Of a stretch of 64,000 bases of DNA, positions 60,601-64,000 are shown piece by piece. The position numbers were made by a program, and so were the translations under genes. The DNA is from Pipra filicauda (taxonomy: Eukaryota > Chordata > Aves > Passeriformes > Pipridae), in contig NW_024104420.1 of NCBI RefSeq assembly GCF_003945595.2, positions 3,532,201 through 3,596,200 on the forward strand, read 5' to 3'. Position 1 is the first letter of the stretch; every line of letters begins with the position of its first letter. The notes below the pieces were generated by a model that was not told where the DNA came from, searched no databases, and saw nothing but the letters and a program-made list of their open reading frames with translations.

Positions 60601-62604
60601 TATACTGAAAGCTTTCCATAATGCAGTAAAGATGTTCTACATGAGTCACTATTAACCAAAGGCAAAACACTTCCACTAATGACTTTAACACTAACTATCG
60701 ATATATATTATCATCATCAAGCAGTGTCCTCTTATTTGCTAGGAGGTAGAGGACACCAGTTTGCTCAGAAAGCATTCAAAAAACCACTTTGGGTTCTACC
60801 AGAAAAAGTGAGTTTACATTTTTATTTTGGGATGTTCATACTAGGGTTAGAGTGTGATGCTCAGGCTAGCATATCATTGCTCATTTTAAACCAGGTAATT
60901 GAGAGTTGTATCAAGAAAGTATTAACAAGTGGCCAAAAAGTGAGCTGAAGATATGCCCTCCCAACACAGGGAGCAAGAGTAAACCTGTACTTTGCCATGT
61001 AATGTAACAGCTAACCTCCCTGGAGGTGATTAATTTTAAATTATGGTGATGTCCGCAAGAGACACAGTGATGCTTCTGACCACTCCAGAAATGTATCCTA
61101 ATACACAAACTTAAAACAGTCATGAAGGTAGACAATCCATTTCCTTAATGGTAAAAAAGAAAAAAAAAAAAAGAAAAAAAGAAGGCAGCTAGAACTTGGA
61201 TGTCAAAGAGAATGTGAATCAACACAGGATTCTGGGATACAAAAATCAATGGATACGATTGCTGGCACTTCTAGCAATAGTTTCTTGGAAGTTTCTGGAG
61301 AGGGTAGTTTTGCTCACTTCACATCCATTTCCATGTCCCTCGTAAGTGCTACAAAAATCCCCACAATCTGTGAATAGTTCACTAAAAGTGGAATAAAATA
61401 ACAAAAGGGCAATGATTTGTTTATACTGAACTTCAGACCAACACTTTTTAGGTGAGAAAAAAACTACGTAAAAATTCACAAACTAAAAAATTGGCATACC
61501 AAATTAAAATCTATGGTACTTCCAATATTGGAAGCAAACTAAGGTGCCTCATAAAACATCAGTGATTTCTTAAGGGTCCCCCAGAGATTAACATACATCA
61601 AAACAGCCCTTTCAAAAGGAAGGCAGGTTTTGCTACATCACTGAATGCTGGTAGCATGTACACATGGCCAAATAACTAATATTAAGACTCTCATTTTATC
61701 CCTGAAGCTAGGAAGCCCTTTTTAGCTGATACAGCACTTATAAATTAATATAATTTAAAACAATTTTATAAAATTTCACATATTTTAAATTTTTCTTTCA
61801 ATTGATAACTGCTACATCAAACTACATATTCTGGATTTTTGTTTGCACAGACATTCAAACCATAAATAATGTCTTTGTTTACCTCAAATAGCTTTTTTTT
61901 ATTTTGCATTGGAGAAAACATACAGGGATTTTTATTATTTTTTTTTAATAATAGCCATTCGTATCCAGGGAACGGATTACCATGCACAGAGAAGAGTTTT
62001 GTGACCCTTGCTGTTAGGATAACGTGTATTTTTATTTTGTGGGTGTTTCTGACCTGAAAATTGAACTTGTACAAAACCCATGGGGCTATCCAAAGAGTAG
62101 CAATTTCTCTTCATTTTGCAAGGCAGCAGGCTCACATTCTCCCTATAATATCAACTTTTGCATTCATAGAGTATAATAAAATACTTAAGCAAATTATAAT
62201 ATCTGTTAGAAACAGGTATAGTGTCTGATGCTTCATTAATTTTTAGACAATTTACATGATTCAATATAAAGACAGATAGCTACATAAGACAATTGAATAC
62301 TGAGCCTGCAGGAAGCGAGTATGATAGCAGTGATGTTACAAATAGCAGTCTTTCTATTGCAGTTACCTCAGATGAGTAATTTATAGGGTGATGAGAAGTC
62401 TTAACTTCATAAAATTGTGGTGCCACAAAGAAGGATAGTGAACAAAACTGGAGAAGAGTGTTATGGCTCAGTGAAAATCCATGGGACAGCAATGTTTTGA
62501 TGTTGCTTGTAATTCTGGACCTGTGCCCAAAAAGAATAAGCTAGCAGGAGCAACATAGATGATTAAAAGTACAACATGATATCTGTCTAAAAAATTACTA
62601 GATA
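57606..62604. other. Non-genic stretch, no recognised gene
   Basis: Contains an 11-base tandem duplication (59069-59091), a C-rich patch (59238-59252) and an A/G-rich patch (61152-61182). No exon or dispersed repeat could be supported. Confidence 0.6.
61152..61182 (+). repeat. A-rich simple repeat
   Basis: Poly-A interrupted by single G residues (aaaaaagaaaaaaaaaaaag pattern). Confidence 0.9.
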
Positions 62605-62735
62605 AATAAGGTCTTTTCATTCTGGAGAAAAGCAGGAAGAGTTTGCTAGGAGAGACCTACAAAATCACAAGTGCTTGGAAAAGTGAAAGTGAACAGACTT
62701 TCCCTAACCTTTTACATCACAAAGCAGATGACAAA
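62605..62735 (+). mobile_element. Possible old CR1/L3-type LINE relic
   Basis: The blocks ttcattctggagaaaagcag, taggagagacctacaaaatc, acaagtgcttggaaaagtga and gtgaacagactttccctaac resemble the ORF2 C-terminal nucleotide wording of older CR1-like elements ('cagtctggagaaaaga', 'gagacctataaaatcatgag', 'tggagaaagtgaacag'). Homology was judged by eye over a short distance and no 3' tail is present, so this is a tentative call. Confidence 0.4.
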
Positions 62736-64000
62736 ACCGAGGTGCTGCCTGTGCCCCAAGCACCTCTGCACCCCTCACCCTCTCTAGTGGGCATTCATCA
62801 CATCAGTCAATGTCGCAGTTTGATATAGTCAAGTTTTGGAAATCCTTGATACTGGGCACTGCAGCTATTAGATGCTTACAGACATTCACAAAGTAACTGG
62901 ACTTCTTGATAGGAAAGGAAAGACCACCAGGATATTGAATAAAAAGACAGATACACCCAAGCTACAGATCTCTGAACTCTGAGACCTTGTTTTGGAAGAG
63001 GTGTACTTACTGTGCTGCTACACCATGGTGTCCTCCATGTCCTGCTGGCACCTCAAGTATTCTGTTCCCAACTCCTGGCCTAACAGACTTGTCTCAGCCT
63101 AGAAAACACCTCTGCATGATTTTATAGAACCAACTGCATACCTCAAGCTGTTGAGGCTGTTTTCAGGGTACGATACAACTCTATTTACCCATCAGTTACC
63201 ATAACATTAATGCAGACCACAATTGAACCTAGACACGAGGGATTATCAAAAATTTAAGGCAATACAGTCCAAGTCTTAAACCATATGACTGCCCACAGCT
63301 GAGGAGCTGAGCATGTCATAGTTCAGACTTCTCTAGGTATTTAATACTTTTCATAAAAGACTATCTTTTTCTGGGGCTGTTTGAAGTTAATAGAAATTGA
63401 TCACAACTTCACAGCTTTCAATTCAACCTTTTTTTCTTGAATTAACAGTTATTCAGTTTCTGTACTTTATACTGTTTCAAATCATATTATCAATCTCTGC
63501 CCATATAATTACTTCCAGCATCCTAATATAATGCATGGAGTTTATTAATGTGAGTACCACAGTATTTCAACAGTGGTCTCCTACCAGTTTTCAGGAGGGT
63601 TCTAAGCACAGAAACATACCTTTTAAAAGGTTCTTTAAAATGCTTAAATGTATTGTATGAAAAAAAACAATGCGCAGCTTAAGAAGACTAACACAGTGTC
63701 ACAATCCATCAAGAAAGAGAAAAAGGGAGAGAGGGAGAAAAAGAGGGAGGAAATGAGGGTAGAAATATGGAGAGAGGGAGGGACAGATGGAGAACCTGCT
63801 AGGTTAACTAAAAACCAAGCAAAACTCCAGAACATTGTATGAATTACATATGCCACCTCTGAGGTCTCCTGTTCAAAACCATCAACTTTTGGAGCTCTAC
63901 TTGAGCAAACCCCATAACTCTTGTTTTCTTGGTGTCTGATGGGTTGAATACTACAATTTATCAAAATCCTGCTCCCCTGAGAACAAAGACTTAGTCTACG
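62736..64000. other. Non-genic stretch, no recognised gene
   Basis: The first 400 bases are less AT-rich than average but not classifiable. A purine-rich patch of AAAGGGAGAGAGGG type lies at 63711-63782. No exon could be supported up to the window end. Confidence 0.6.
63711..63782. repeat. Purine-rich GA simple repeat
   Basis: About 70 bases of mostly A and G with GGGAGAGAGGGAG units, interrupted by a short T-containing segment. It gives rise to a spurious Lys/Glu/Arg-rich frame. Confidence 0.85.

Noticed and set aside
63648..63842. 64-codon Lys/Glu/Arg-rich frame
   Set aside because: Low-complexity translation of a GA-rich simple repeat.
1..64000. CRISPR arrays, bacterial operons, riboswitches or integrons
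   Set aside because: No regularly spaced direct repeats and no bacterial-type gene organisation; the content is vertebrate retroelements and noncoding DNA.

Overview
The window looks like avian nuclear DNA, most likely from a passerine bird. It is AT-rich and poor in CpG. Nearly all recognisable content is retroelement debris of bird type: CR1 LINEs on both strands, a solo LTR of the avian ERVL type, and a short SINE made of a tRNA-Ile head joined to a CR1 tail, the architecture of TguSINE1 first described in zebra finch. The passerine assignment rests mainly on that SINE and is an inference. No bacterial, plasmid or organellar features are present.

Layout. Bases 1-7320 hold no recognised gene. 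A 2.8 kb minus-strand CR1 with a broken ORF2 lies at 7321-10145. An LTR-like minus-strand segment follows at about 11245-11630. A long unannotated stretch runs to a purine-rich microsatellite at 19931. An old MIR-like SINE is at 20797-20945. A second long minus-strand CR1 (21092-24045) follows, then the tRNA-Ile/CR1 SINE (26812-26935). From 27 to 36 kb there is only low-complexity sequence, including a 49-base A tract at 31159. A solo LTR with TATA box and polyadenylation hexamer occupies 36289-36874. Smaller CR1 pieces lie at 40016-40378 (+), 54176-54950 (-), 57118-57605 (+) and about 62605-62735 (+, old). A probable second, older tRNA-headed SINE is at 45449-45605 (-), and another MIR-like relic is at 52482-52624 (+).

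I find no host protein-coding exon I can defend. The longest open frames in the window (193-196 codons) are CR1 ORF2 relics or their antisense shadows. The window is best read as intergenic or deep intronic DNA. No set of genes here acts together. The one functional relationship visible is historical: the CR1 at 21 kb and the SINE at 26.8 kb carry the same type of 3' tail, which fits a LINE and the SINE that used its machinery. I found no previously undescribed system; the most useful leads are the second tRNA-headed SINE and the unplaced LTR at 11.3 kb.
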